Source: Alphaproteobacteria bacterium HGW-Alphaproteobacteria-1 (GTDB lineage: Bacteria; Pseudomonadota; Alphaproteobacteria; Rhodobacterales; Rhodobacteraceae). Taken from it: 64,000 nucleotides of DNA. Positions 54,646-64,000 of this stretch are shown here, piece by piece. Below the pieces are notes generated by a model. It saw nothing but the letters and a program-made list of their open reading frames with translations, did not search any database and was not told where the DNA came from. The DNA is taken from the NCBI GenBank assembly GCA_002842985.1, contig PHEQ01000007.1, positions 1 through 64,000 of the forward strand, given 5' to 3'. Within the stretch, counting starts at the first letter, position 1, and each line of letters begins with the position of its first letter. The translations under genes and the position numbers were made by a program.

Positions 54646-57566
54646 GGATCGAGGGCCGAGGGCACGGTATCGACCGGGGCTGCGTGGTGCGGTTCACCTT
54701 CGACGGGCAAGTCTATGAGGGTTGTGCGGGCGACACGCTGGCTTCGGCGCTGCTGGCCAATGACGTGCGCATGGTGGCGCGGTCCTTCAAGTATCACCGC
54801 CCGCGCGGGGTGATGACGGCAGGCAGCGAGGAACCCAATGCGCTGGTGACGATCGGGCGCAGCGCGGCGCAGGCCCCCAATCAGCGCGCGACGGTGGTGG
54901 AGTTGCATGAGGGGCTGGAGGCACGCAGCCAGAACCGCTGGCCCGCGCTCGGGTTCGATGTGCTGGCGGTCAATGATCTGATGGCGCCCTTTCTGGGCGC
55001 GGGGTTCTATTACAAGACCTTCATGTGGCCCCGCGCGTTCTGGGAGCGGGTCTATGAGCCTGCGATCCGGCGCGCGGCGGGTCTGGGGGCACTGTCGGGC
55101 GCGGCGGCCGAGGACGGCCATGAGCGTGCCCATGCTCATTGCGATCTTCTGGTGATCGGGGCGGGGCCTGCGGGCCTGATGGCGGCTTGGGCGGCGGCCG
55201 AGGCGGGGGCGGATGTGATCCTGGCCGAGGAGGATGTGGCCCCTGGCGGGAGGCTTCTGGCCGAGGACGAGGAGGTGGACGGGCAGACAGGTGCGGACTG
55301 GGCGGCGGGGTTGGCGGCACGGCTGGCGGCCATGTCCAACCTGCGGATCATGACGCGCACCTCTGTCACCGGGGCCTATGACGGGGGCACCTATGGCGCG
55401 TTCGAGCGCAGCGCGCCGGGCATGGCGGCGCGGCCCGGTGCGCCGAAGGGCTGTTTCTGGCGGATCGTGGCGCGGCGCGCGGTGCTGGCGGCAGGGGCGC
55501 TCGAGCGGCCCGTGGCCTTTGCCGACAACGACCGGCCCGGTGTGATGATGGCAGGCGCGGTGCGCGCCTATCTCAACCGTTGGGGCGTGGCGCCGGGGCA
55601 ATCGGTCGTGGTCTTCGGCAATAACGACGGCGCGCATCGCACGGTGGCGGATTTGCAGGGCGCGGGCGTGCATGTGGCGGCGCTGGTGGAGGCGCGCACC
55701 GGGGTGGCCTGTGCGCTCGATGTGCCGGTCTACGAGGGCGCGCAGGTCTGTGGCACTGCCGGACGGCGCGGGCTCGAGGCGGTGACGCTTGCCACCGCAC
55801 GGGGCGAGGTGCGGCTGGCCGCCGATTGTCTGGCGGTGTCGGGCGGCTGGAACCCGACGGTGCATCTGGCCTGTCACTTGGGCGCGCGGCCGGTCTGGGA
55901 CGAGGGGCGTGCCGCGTTCCTGGCCCCCGAGGGGGCAGTGCCGGGGATGCGCGTCGCGGGGGCGGCGGCGGGGCATTTCAGCACCCTTGCCTGTCTTGAG
56001 AGCGGTCTGGCCGAGGGGCGGCGCGCGGCCGAGGATCTCGGGCTCCGGCTTCCGGCGCTTGATCCGCCGGCCGCAGAGGACGGGCGCTATGACATCCTGC
56101 CGCTCTGGCATGTGCCGGGGCGGGGGCGGGCCTGGCTCGATTTCCAGAACGATGTGACGGTCAAGGATGTGGAGCAGGCCGCACGCGAGAATTTCCGCTC
56201 GGTCGAGCATATGAAGCGCTATACCACGCAGGGCATGGCCCCCGATCAGGGCAAGAATTCCAACGTGGCCGCGCTGGCCATTCTGGCCGATGCCACCGGG
56301 CGCACCATCCCCGAGACCGGCACGACCACCTTTCGCCCGCCTTATGTGCCCATTCCCATCGCCGCCATGGGGGCAGGCGCGCGCGGCAAGGGCTTTGCAC
56401 CCGAGCGGCTGACCACCTCGCACGAAGCCACCGTCGCGCGTGGCGCGCCGATGATCGAGGCGGGGTTGTGGTATCGCCCGAGCTGTTTCCCGCGCAAGGA
56501 CGAGAGTCATTGGCGGGAAAGCTGCGACCGCGAGGCGACGATGGTCCGGCAGGCGGTCGGGGTCTGCGATGTCTCGACCCTTGGCAAGATCGACGTGCAA
56601 GGCCCTGATGCAGCGCGGTTTCTGGATTTCGTCTATACCAACGCAATGTCGAAGCTGGCTGAGGGGCGGGTGCGCTATGGCCTCATGCTGCGCGAGGATG
56701 GGCATGTGATGGATGACGGCACCTGCGCGCGTCTGGGCCCTGCGCATTATCTTGTCACCACCACGACGGCGGCGGCGGGGCAGGTGATGCGGCACCTTGA
56801 TTTCGCGGCTCAGGTGCTGCGGCCCGACCTTGACGCGCGCGCGATCTCGGTCACGGAAGCGTGGGCGCAATTCGCCGTTGCAGGACCCAAGGCGCGCGAG
56901 GTGCTGGCGGGTGTTCTGGAGGCGCTGCCCGACCTGCCGTTCATGGGCTATGCGCCGGTGCGGGTCGGGGGCATTGCGGCGCGGCTTTTCCGCATCTCGT
57001 TCTCCGGTGAGATCGGCTATGAGATCGCCGTGCCCGCGCGTTTCGGGGCCGCGCTCTTTGATCTGCTGGTGACGCGGGCCGAGGCGCTGGGCGGCGGGGC
57101 CTACGGGATGGAGGCGCTCAACGTGCTGCGCATCGAGAAGGGGTTCATCACCCATGCCGAGATTCATGGCCGGGTGACGGCCTTCGATATCGGGATGCAG
57201 GGGATGATGAGCACGAAAAAGGATTTCATCGGTCGCGCGGCGGCGTCCCGTCCGGGGCTGATGGAGGAGGGGCGCGAGCAACTGGTGGGGCTGAAACCCG
57301 TGGGCGAGGTGCGCGAGATCCTCGCCGGGGCGCATCTTTTCGACGAGGGGGCCGAGGCGGTGAGCGCGAACGACCGGGGCTATGTCACCTCGACCTGCTA
57401 TTCGCCCGCGCTGGGGCATGTCATCGCGCTCGGCTTTCTCGCGCGCGGTCGCGCGCGGATCGGCGAGCGGGTGCGCGCCGTCGATCATCTGCGCGGCTCG
57501 TCCACGCTTTGCGAGGTCTGCGCGCCGGGATGGGTCGATCCCGAGGGAGGCAAGATGCGTGGCTGA
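54642..57566 (+). CDS. soxA: Sarcosine oxidase alpha subunit
   Basis: A 974-residue protein. An N-terminal 2Fe-2S-like fold (FTFDGQVYEGCAGDTLASAL, YHRPRGVMTAGSEEPNALV) and an FAD/NAD pyridine nucleotide-disulfide domain with LVIGAGPAGLMAAWAAAEAG come first. A C-terminal folate-binding GcvT-type domain follows (VGVCDVSTLGKIDVQGPDAA, then YTNAMSKLAEGRVRYGL, GMEALNVLRIEKGFITHAEI). It oxidises sarcosine and passes the one-carbon unit to tetrahydrofolate. It is co-translated with soxD and soxG. The beta subunit, which holds the covalent FMN and the active site, is not here. Confidence 0.95.
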   Translation: MRIEGRGHGIDRGCVVRFTFDGQVYEGCAGDTLASALLANDVRMVARSFKYHRPRGVMTAGSEEPNALVTIGRSAAQAPNQRATVVELHEGLEARSQNRWPALGFDVLAVNDLMAPFLGAGFYYKTFMWPRAFWERVYEPAIRRAAGLGALSGAAAEDGHERAHAHCDLLVIGAGPAGLMAAWAAAEAGADVILAEEDVAPGGRLLAEDEEVDGQTGADWAAGLAARLAAMSNLRIMTRTSVTGAYDGGTYGAFERSAPGMAARPGAPKGCFWRIVARRAVLAAGALERPVAFADNDRPGVMMAGAVRAYLNRWGVAPGQSVVVFGNNDGAHRTVADLQGAGVHVAALVEARTGVACALDVPVYEGAQVCGTAGRRGLEAVTLATARGEVRLAADCLAVSGGWNPTVHLACHLGARPVWDEGRAAFLAPEGAVPGMRVAGAAAGHFSTLACLESGLAEGRRAAEDLGLRLPALDPPAAEDGRYDILPLWHVPGRGRAWLDFQNDVTVKDVEQAARENFRSVEHMKRYTTQGMAPDQGKNSNVAALAILADATGRTIPETGTTTFRPPYVPIPIAAMGAGARGKGFAPERLTTSHEATVARGAPMIEAGLWYRPSCFPRKDESHWRESCDREATMVRQAVGVCDVSTLGKIDVQGPDAARFLDFVYTNAMSKLAEGRVRYGLMLREDGHVMDDGTCARLGPAHYLVTTTTAAAGQVMRHLDFAAQVLRPDLDARAISVTEAWAQFAVAGPKAREVLAGVLEALPDLPFMGYAPVRVGGIAARLFRISFSGEIGYEIAVPARFGAALFDLLVTRAEALGGGAYGMEALNVLRIEKGFITHAEIHGRVTAFDIGMQGMMSTKKDFIGRAAASRPGLMEEGREQLVGLKPVGEVREILAGAHLFDEGAEAVSANDRGYVTSTCYSPALGHVIALGFLARGRARIGERVRAVDHLRGSSTLCEVCAPGWVDPEGGKMRG

Positions 57567-58122
57567 TCTGGTCGAGAAAAGCCCCTGCGCGGGGTTGGTG
57601 CCGGTCACGGCGGGCGCGCTGCGCCTGTCGGAAATCGCATTTGGGCCGATGACATCCGTTGCGCCCTTCAGGGGACAGGCGGCGGCGGTTGACGGGCTGC
57701 TGCGCACGCAGGGGCTGGGCTGGCCCGCGCCGGGGCAGGTGATCGGCCAAGGTGCTGCGCGGGTGCAGTGGTTCGGCCTCGATCTGGCGCTGCTCATCGG
57801 GGTTGCGCCGGGGGCGGGGCTGGCGGAGCACGCGGCACTGAGCGATCAGTCGGATGCCTGGGCGGTGCTGCGATTGGAAGGGGCCGGGGCGGTCGAGGTG
57901 CTGGCGCGGCTGACGCCGCTCGATCTGCGCGAGAGCGTCTTTGGCGTGGGGCAGACGGCGCGCAGCGATCTGGGCCACATGGCGGCGGCGATCACGCGGG
58001 TCGAGGTGCAGGCTTATGAAATCATGGGATTTCGTTCCATGGCGGGAACGCTGGTGCACGAGTTGTCCACCGCCATGACACGGGTCGCGGCGCGGCGAAA
58101 TTTCCCCGCAAGTGGCCGCTGA
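57559..58122 (+). CDS. soxG: Sarcosine oxidase gamma subunit
   Basis: A 187-residue protein (PCAGLVPVTAGALRLSEIAF, then QWFGLDLALLIGVAPG, VLARLTPLDLRESVFGVGQT, HMAAAITRVEVQAYEIM) of the SoxG family, distantly like the GcvT fold. It begins at GTG 57559 and overlaps soxA by 8 nt. It completes soxDAG; no formyl-THF genes follow. Confidence 0.9.
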   Translation: MADLVEKSPCAGLVPVTAGALRLSEIAFGPMTSVAPFRGQAAAVDGLLRTQGLGWPAPGQVIGQGAARVQWFGLDLALLIGVAPGAGLAEHAALSDQSDAWAVLRLEGAGAVEVLARLTPLDLRESVFGVGQTARSDLGHMAAAITRVEVQAYEIMGFRSMAGTLVHELSTAMTRVAARRNFPASGR

Positions 58123-58175
58123 CAGGGCGAGGGCTTTCGCCTAAATTACCTCCTGACCTGAACCGGAGAACTCTC

Positions 58176-58463
58176 ATGCGCGCGCTTTTCACCTGCCTTC
58201 TCATCGTCCTGCCCATGGCCGCCACGGCGCAAAATCCGATCTGCGCGCCTACAGGCGAGATCGTCGCAGCCGCTGTCGAGGCGCGCAAGACAGGGCAGGG
58301 CGCAGAGGCCGCCAAGGCCGGGATCACCGGCGGCCTGGGTGCGGCGCAAGCGGCCTATGCGCCCGCCGTGCCGCCTATTGTGGACTGGGTCTACGAGTTG
58401 CCCGAGGCCGATCTGCAAAAGGATGTGGCCGGTTCCTGGGTCACGCAATGCGAGACGCAGTAA
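58176..58463 (+). CDS. Small secreted hypothetical protein
   Basis: A 95-residue protein with a clear signal peptide (RALFTCLLIVLPMAATAQ) and a mature part of about 75 residues containing two Cys, PICAPTG near the start and TQCETQ at the end. These could form a disulfide. GGAG lies 8 nt before ATG 58176. Family and role unknown. It lies between soxG and dnaG. Confidence 0.7.
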   Translation: MRALFTCLLIVLPMAATAQNPICAPTGEIVAAAVEARKTGQGAEAAKAGITGGLGAAQAAYAPAVPPIVDWVYELPEADLQKDVAGSWVTQCETQ

Positions 58464-58511
58464 AGCACTGCGCCACTGGACAGCGGCGCGCCCGAGGCCG
58501 ATATATGGGGT

Positions 58512-60464
58512 ATGAGCCTGCCACCGGGATTCCTCGACGAATTGCAATCGCGCCTGTCCATTGTGCAGGTCGTGGGCCGCAAGGTTCTGTGGGACAACCG
58601 CAAATCCAACCCCGCCAAGGGCGACATGTGGGCGCCGTGCCCTTTCCATCAGGAAAAAACCGCGTCTTTTCATGTGGATGACCGAAAAGGGTTTTACTAT
58701 TGCTTTGGCTGCCACGCCAAGGGTGACGCGATTTCCTTTGTCCGCGAGACCGAGAATGTCGATTTCATCGAAGCGGTGCGCATTCTGGCGTCGGAGGCCG
58801 GAATGCCGATGCCCGAGCGCGATCCGCAGGCGCAGCAAAAGGCCGACCGGCGCGGGCAGTTGATCGAGGTGATGGAGCAGGCCGTCAAATACTTTGGCCT
58901 GCAATTGCGCAGCGGGGCCGGGGCTGCGGCGCGGGATTATCTAAAGGGGCGCGCGCTGGCACCTCAGGTGCAGGAACGGTTCGAGCTTGGCTTTGCCCCC
59001 GACGGCTGGCAGGGTCTGTGGGATCACCTGACAGGCAAGGGCGTGCCTCCTGACCTCATCCTCGCCTGCGGGCTGGCGAAGGAAAGCGACAGGGGCGGCA
59101 AGCCGTATGACGTGTTCCGCAACCGCATCATGTTCCCGATCCGCGATGCGCGCGGGCGCTGCATCGCCTTCGGCGGCCGGGCGATGGACCCTGGTGACAC
59201 TGCCAAGTATCTGAATTCCCCCGAGACCGAGCTTTTCGACAAATCCCGCACGCTGTATAACCACGGACCCGCGCGCGAGGCGGCGGGCAAGGGGCAGCCG
59301 CTGATCGTGGCCGAGGGCTATATGGACGTCATCGCTCTGGTGGCGGGCGGGTTCGAGGCGGCGGTGGCCCCCTTGGGCACGGCCGTGACCGAACATCAGG
59401 TGCAGCTCTTGTGGCGCATTGCCGACGAGCCGCTGATCGCGCTCGATGGCGACAAGGCGGGGCTGCGGGCGGCCCTTCGCGTGGTCGATCTGGCGCTGCC
59501 GTTGCTCGAGGCCGGGAAATCGCTGCGCTTCGTGCTGATGCCCGAAGGCAAGGACCCGGACGATCTGTTGCGCGCGGGCGGCGCGCGGGCGATGCAGGCG
59601 CTGATCGAGGGCGCTCAGCCCATGGTGCAGCTTTTGTGGCGGCGCGAGACCGAGGGACGCCGCTTTGACAGCCCCGAGCGCAAGGCGGCGCTGGAACGGG
59701 TCTGCCGTGAGGCGACCGCGCGGATCCGCGATGCTTCCGTTCGGGGCTATTACGAGCGTGAACTCAAGGATCTGCGCTGGCAGTTGTTCAACCCGCCCCG
59801 CACGCCCCGCGCGCCGCAACCCGGTGCGCGCAAGGGCCGGTGGCCGCCGCCGGAAAATGCCCGTGCCAGCACGATATCCTCGGCTCTGGTCTCGGCCGAC
59901 CCCAACGAGGCGGTGCGCCTGCGCGAGGCGGTGATTTTGGCGGCACTCATGTCCTGCCCCGAGATGGCCGAGGAGTTCGAGCCGCAGATCGAACGGATGG
60001 ACTGTCGCGACCCCGAGCACGCGGCCCTGCGCGGCGCGATCCTGCGCCACGCCCATGCCGGGGCCGAGACCTTGCGCGCGCAGATCACGGCGGAAATCGG
60101 GGATGGTCCTCTTGAAAAGCTCATGCGCCTGCCCCACGTCGCCATTTCACCGCCGGTGCGCCATCCCGGCGATGCAGAGCGCGCCGCGCTGACGCTGCGA
60201 GAGGAGTTTGCCAAGCTGAGTGCGGTGAAGGGCGCCGAGGCCGAGGTGCGCGAGGCGGTGGAGGATATAGAGGGGCTGGTTGACGAGACGGTGACATGGC
60301 GGCTCCGGCAGGCGGCGGAGGCGCGCAACCGCGCGATTCGCAGCCAGCATGAGGACAGGACCGAATATGACACGGGTGAGAATGGTGCCCGGCTCAAACG
60401 CGAAGAACGGGCGGAATTCGCCGCCCTTCTGGATCGGCTGGGCATGGGCAAACCGCCACGCTGA
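58512..60464 (+). CDS. dnaG: DNA primase
   Basis: A 650-residue enzyme that makes RNA primers for replication. The N-terminal zinc finger uses Cys43, His46, Cys64 and Cys67 (APCPFHQ and YYCFGC). The TOPRIM core has IVAEGYMDVIAL and LALDGDKAGLRAAL-type text. The C-terminal part is the helicase-binding domain. It lies just upstream of rpoD, the classic macromolecular synthesis order (rpsU is not here). Normal length. Confidence 0.97.
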   Translation: MSLPPGFLDELQSRLSIVQVVGRKVLWDNRKSNPAKGDMWAPCPFHQEKTASFHVDDRKGFYYCFGCHAKGDAISFVRETENVDFIEAVRILASEAGMPMPERDPQAQQKADRRGQLIEVMEQAVKYFGLQLRSGAGAAARDYLKGRALAPQVQERFELGFAPDGWQGLWDHLTGKGVPPDLILACGLAKESDRGGKPYDVFRNRIMFPIRDARGRCIAFGGRAMDPGDTAKYLNSPETELFDKSRTLYNHGPAREAAGKGQPLIVAEGYMDVIALVAGGFEAAVAPLGTAVTEHQVQLLWRIADEPLIALDGDKAGLRAALRVVDLALPLLEAGKSLRFVLMPEGKDPDDLLRAGGARAMQALIEGAQPMVQLLWRRETEGRRFDSPERKAALERVCREATARIRDASVRGYYERELKDLRWQLFNPPRTPRAPQPGARKGRWPPPENARASTISSALVSADPNEAVRLREAVILAALMSCPEMAEEFEPQIERMDCRDPEHAALRGAILRHAHAGAETLRAQITAEIGDGPLEKLMRLPHVAISPPVRHPGDAERAALTLREEFAKLSAVKGAEAEVREAVEDIEGLVDETVTWRLRQAAEARNRAIRSQHEDRTEYDTGENGARLKREERAEFAALLDRLGMGKPPR

Positions 60465-60512
60465 GAAATTTTCGTGAGGAAGACAAGGGAAATACCGGGT
60501 AGACGGGTGTGC

Positions 60513-60551
60513 GAATCACCTTACCGCGCTATTGATTCGCGTTAACGAATC
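60513..60551. promoter_or_regulatory. Cluster of three GANTC sites in the rpoD leader
   Basis: GAATC (60513-60517), GATTC (60534-60538) and GAATC (60547-60551) lie within 39 nt. They form an exact inverted repeat GCGAATCA-14-TGATTCGC and a direct repeat CGAATCACC. GANTC is the target of the CcrM methyltransferase of alphaproteobacteria, and methylation near promoters can change expression. The cluster is 31-69 nt before the rpoD start. Confidence 0.5.
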
Positions 60552-60581
60552 ACCCCGCCCGCAGAAGCCAAGGAGATGCGC

Positions 60582-62567
<1,986 letters not shown>

Positions 62568-62577
62568 GCTGGGTTCT

Positions 62578-62985
62578 ATGCGCCAAACGGCCCATCTGCT
62601 GCGGATTTTTGAAAGGCTCCAAACCGAGGACGTCAGGCGCGCGTTCTTTGAATTGTTGCACCGGATCTACGCGGATCACGCGCTTACGGTCATGTGTTTG
62701 TCCCGTGGACATTTTTCGGCGGTTCATTTGCTTTTCGATGCTTCCGGACGGCCTTACGCTGACGCGGAGTTTGCCTTCAAAGGTGCAAAAGATCACATGC
62801 GCTGGTGGTTTCGGCCTCCCTGTTTTGAAAAAGGGCTTCTTGATCCGACGGAAATACTTGGCCGACTGCCTTGCGTAATCGATCGGGGGGATGGTCATCT
62901 GGTGACCGATATTCGGACATATGACGATGTGGACTCAGTGATTGGCTGTGTGTCTCTTGCGCGCGAGACAAGGTTGCTTTCTTGA
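62578..62985 (+). CDS. Hypothetical protein of unknown family, atypical composition
   Basis: A 135-residue frame (MRQTAHLLRIFERLQTEDVR, then FELLHRIYADHALTVMCLSR, WWFRPPCFEKGLLDPTEILG). It has balanced hydrophobic and charged residues, no membrane segment and a plausible globular shape. GC is lower and codon use less GC-biased than in neighbours, so recent transfer is possible. No strong ribosome binding site precedes the ATG at 62578, 10 nt after rpoD. The opposite strand has a competing frame, so protein status is not certain. Confidence 0.45.
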   Translation: MRQTAHLLRIFERLQTEDVRRAFFELLHRIYADHALTVMCLSRGHFSAVHLLFDASGRPYADAEFAFKGAKDHMRWWFRPPCFEKGLLDPTEILGRLPCVIDRGDGHLVTDIRTYDDVDSVIGCVSLARETRLLS

Positions 62986-63133
62986 GCGCGCGCTCACATG
63001 AAGCGTTGTGGCATCTGTCTTGCCCCGCAAATGATCCGCCCTGTCGCTTTGAGCGTAACAAACTACGTGAATGGCAATCACGGGGGAAACGGCTTATGTT
63101 CCCTGCGTGACGAGCGGACAGGGAAATTTCCGA

Positions 63134-64000
63134 ATGAACATGCACCCCTCTGACATGGTGCCCGCCCCCGACCGGGACGAGGCAAAGGAAGCCTTGGCGC
63201 GGCTCAGGGCGTGGGCGGCGTCAGCCACGCCCGAGGAAGTGGCCGATCTCGACCCGGCCATCGCGCGGCTTCTGCCCGGTGGCGGGGTGTCGAACTATCC
63301 CACGCTGGCCCGCACCTACCCGCAGGATTTCGTGGTGGACGACGCCTATCGCGCGACGCTGCCCGATCTTCAGAATGGTCCCGCCTCGCTTATCCGGGGC
63401 ACGAAACAGCAATTGCAGCATGTGGGCATTTCCAATTTCCGCCTGCCGATCCGTTTTCACACCCGCGACAATGGCGATCTGACGCTCGAGACCTCGGTCA
63501 CCGGCACGGTCAGTCTCGAGGCGGGCAAGAAGGGCATCAACATGTCCCGGATCATGCGGAGTTTCTACAAGCACGCGGAAAAGACCTTCAGCTTCGAGGT
63601 GATGGCGGCGGCGCTCGCTGATTACCTGAGCGATCTCGACACGCTCGACGCGCGGTTGCAGATGCGGCTATCGTATCCCGCCAAGGTTCGCTCGCTGCGT
63701 TCGGGGCTGGAGGGGTATCAGTATTACGACATCGCGCTGGAACTGGTGAGTCAGAACGGCGTTCAGCGAAAGTTCATGCATCTCGATTACGTCTATTCCT
63801 CGACCTGCCCCTGTTCGCTGGAACTGAGCGAGCATGCGCGCGCAACACGCGGGCAGCTGGCCACGCCGCATTCGCAACGTTCGGTGGCGCGGCTCTCGGT
63901 CGAGGTGATGTCGGGCGACTGCCTGTGGTTCGAGGATCTGATCGAGCTTGCCCGCCGCGCCGTGCCGACCGAGACGCAAGTGATGGTCAAGCGCGAGGAC
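63134..64000 (+). CDS. folE2: GTP cyclohydrolase IB (FolE2), partial at window end
   Basis: The first 289 codons of a cobalt/zinc-type GTP cyclohydrolase that makes 7,8-dihydroneopterin triphosphate for folate or queuosine. It shows LPGGGVSNYPTLARTYPQDF, then VGISNFRLPIRFHTRDNGDL and SLEAGKKGINMSRIMRSFYK. The active-site segment STCPCSLELSEHARA carries the conserved Cys and His. ATG 63134 is about 20 nt after the frame becomes open. It is separated from the unknown gene by about 148 nt with no feature. The remaining C-terminus is outside the window. Confidence 0.93.
   Translation, partial: MNMHPSDMVPAPDRDEAKEALARLRAWAASATPEEVADLDPAIARLLPGGGVSNYPTLARTYPQDFVVDDAYRATLPDLQNGPASLIRGTKQQLQHVGISNFRLPIRFHTRDNGDLTLETSVTGTVSLEAGKKGINMSRIMRSFYKHAEKTFSFEVMAAALADYLSDLDTLDARLQMRLSYPAKVRSLRSGLEGYQYYDIALELVSQNGVQRKFMHLDYVYSSTCPCSLELSEHARATRGQLATPHSQRSVARLSVEVMSGDCLWFEDLIELARRAVPTETQVMVKRED

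Noticed and set aside
54546-57797. Open frame of 1083 codons on the minus strand
   Set aside because: Exactly antisense to soxA and soxG, which carry strong family motifs. Composition is Arg/Pro/His-rich shadow sequence.

Overview
The window reads as chromosome of a marine-type alphaproteobacterium of the order Rhodobacterales (Roseobacter/Rhodobacter relatives). Support: high GC, a divided B12-dependent methionine synthase (separate pterin-binding and homocysteine-binding proteins), an F1-ATPase zeta inhibitor, the gene order murB-ddl-ftsQ-ftsA-ftsZ, heterotetrameric sarcosine oxidase genes, and many proteins typical of that order. No taxon-specific marker such as rRNA is present, so the placement rests on protein character.

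Region 1 (1-7.14 kb) is a decayed mobile island. It holds the start of an IS3-type orfA, a piece of an IS5-family transposase, a 5'-truncated IS21 istA with an intact istB, an IS6-family fragment, a Fic-domain protein, two small island genes, an ArdC-type antirestriction gene cut off by another IS3-type orfA fragment, and a frameshifted, truncated tyrosine-recombinase gene. The integrase remnant lies next to the 5' end of dusA, a known chromosomal integration hotspot. The first codons of dusA look AT-rich and atypical, as expected if the element supplied them.

Region 2 (7.14-34.1 kb) is core chromosome. It has tRNA modification (dusA, mnmH), a Tat-exported protein paired with a ferric-reductase-like membrane protein, a one-carbon/methionine operon (PF13769-like protein, metF, pterin-binding methyltransferase), ribosomal protein L25, L-lactate dehydrogenase, envelope proteins, glnBA, NAD(P)H-hydrate repair, homocysteine methyltransferase, ATPase zeta, purC-purS, recN, bamD, ftsZ-ftsA-ftsQ-ddl-murB and a D-lactate dehydrogenase. 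lpxC, often found between ftsZ and bamD in related genomes, is not there.

Region 3 (34.1-48.5 kb) has a ClC channel, tRNA-Val(UAC), an aminopeptidase P, a TrmO-family gene in front of a BtuCDF-type metal-chelate importer, cysS with an anomalous low-GC 3' segment, cimA, a squalene/phytoene-synthase-like protein, a sterol-desaturase-family protein and a cytochrome b561-YceI fusion.

Region 4 (48.5-64 kb) has the fatty-acid cluster fabD-fabG-acpP, a HisA-like paralogue with altered active-site motifs, fabF and mltG. It then has soxDAG without soxB, a small secreted protein, dnaG, rpoD (with a tight cluster of three GANTC sites upstream), an unknown gene, and the 5' part of folE2.

I found no complete new defence or mobile system. 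The best leads are the HisA-like paralogue inside the fatty-acid cluster, the hairpin array before the antirestriction gene, the Tat-protein/ferric-reductase-like pair, the recombinant-looking cysS and the dusA junction. All functional statements come from reading motifs, without database searches.
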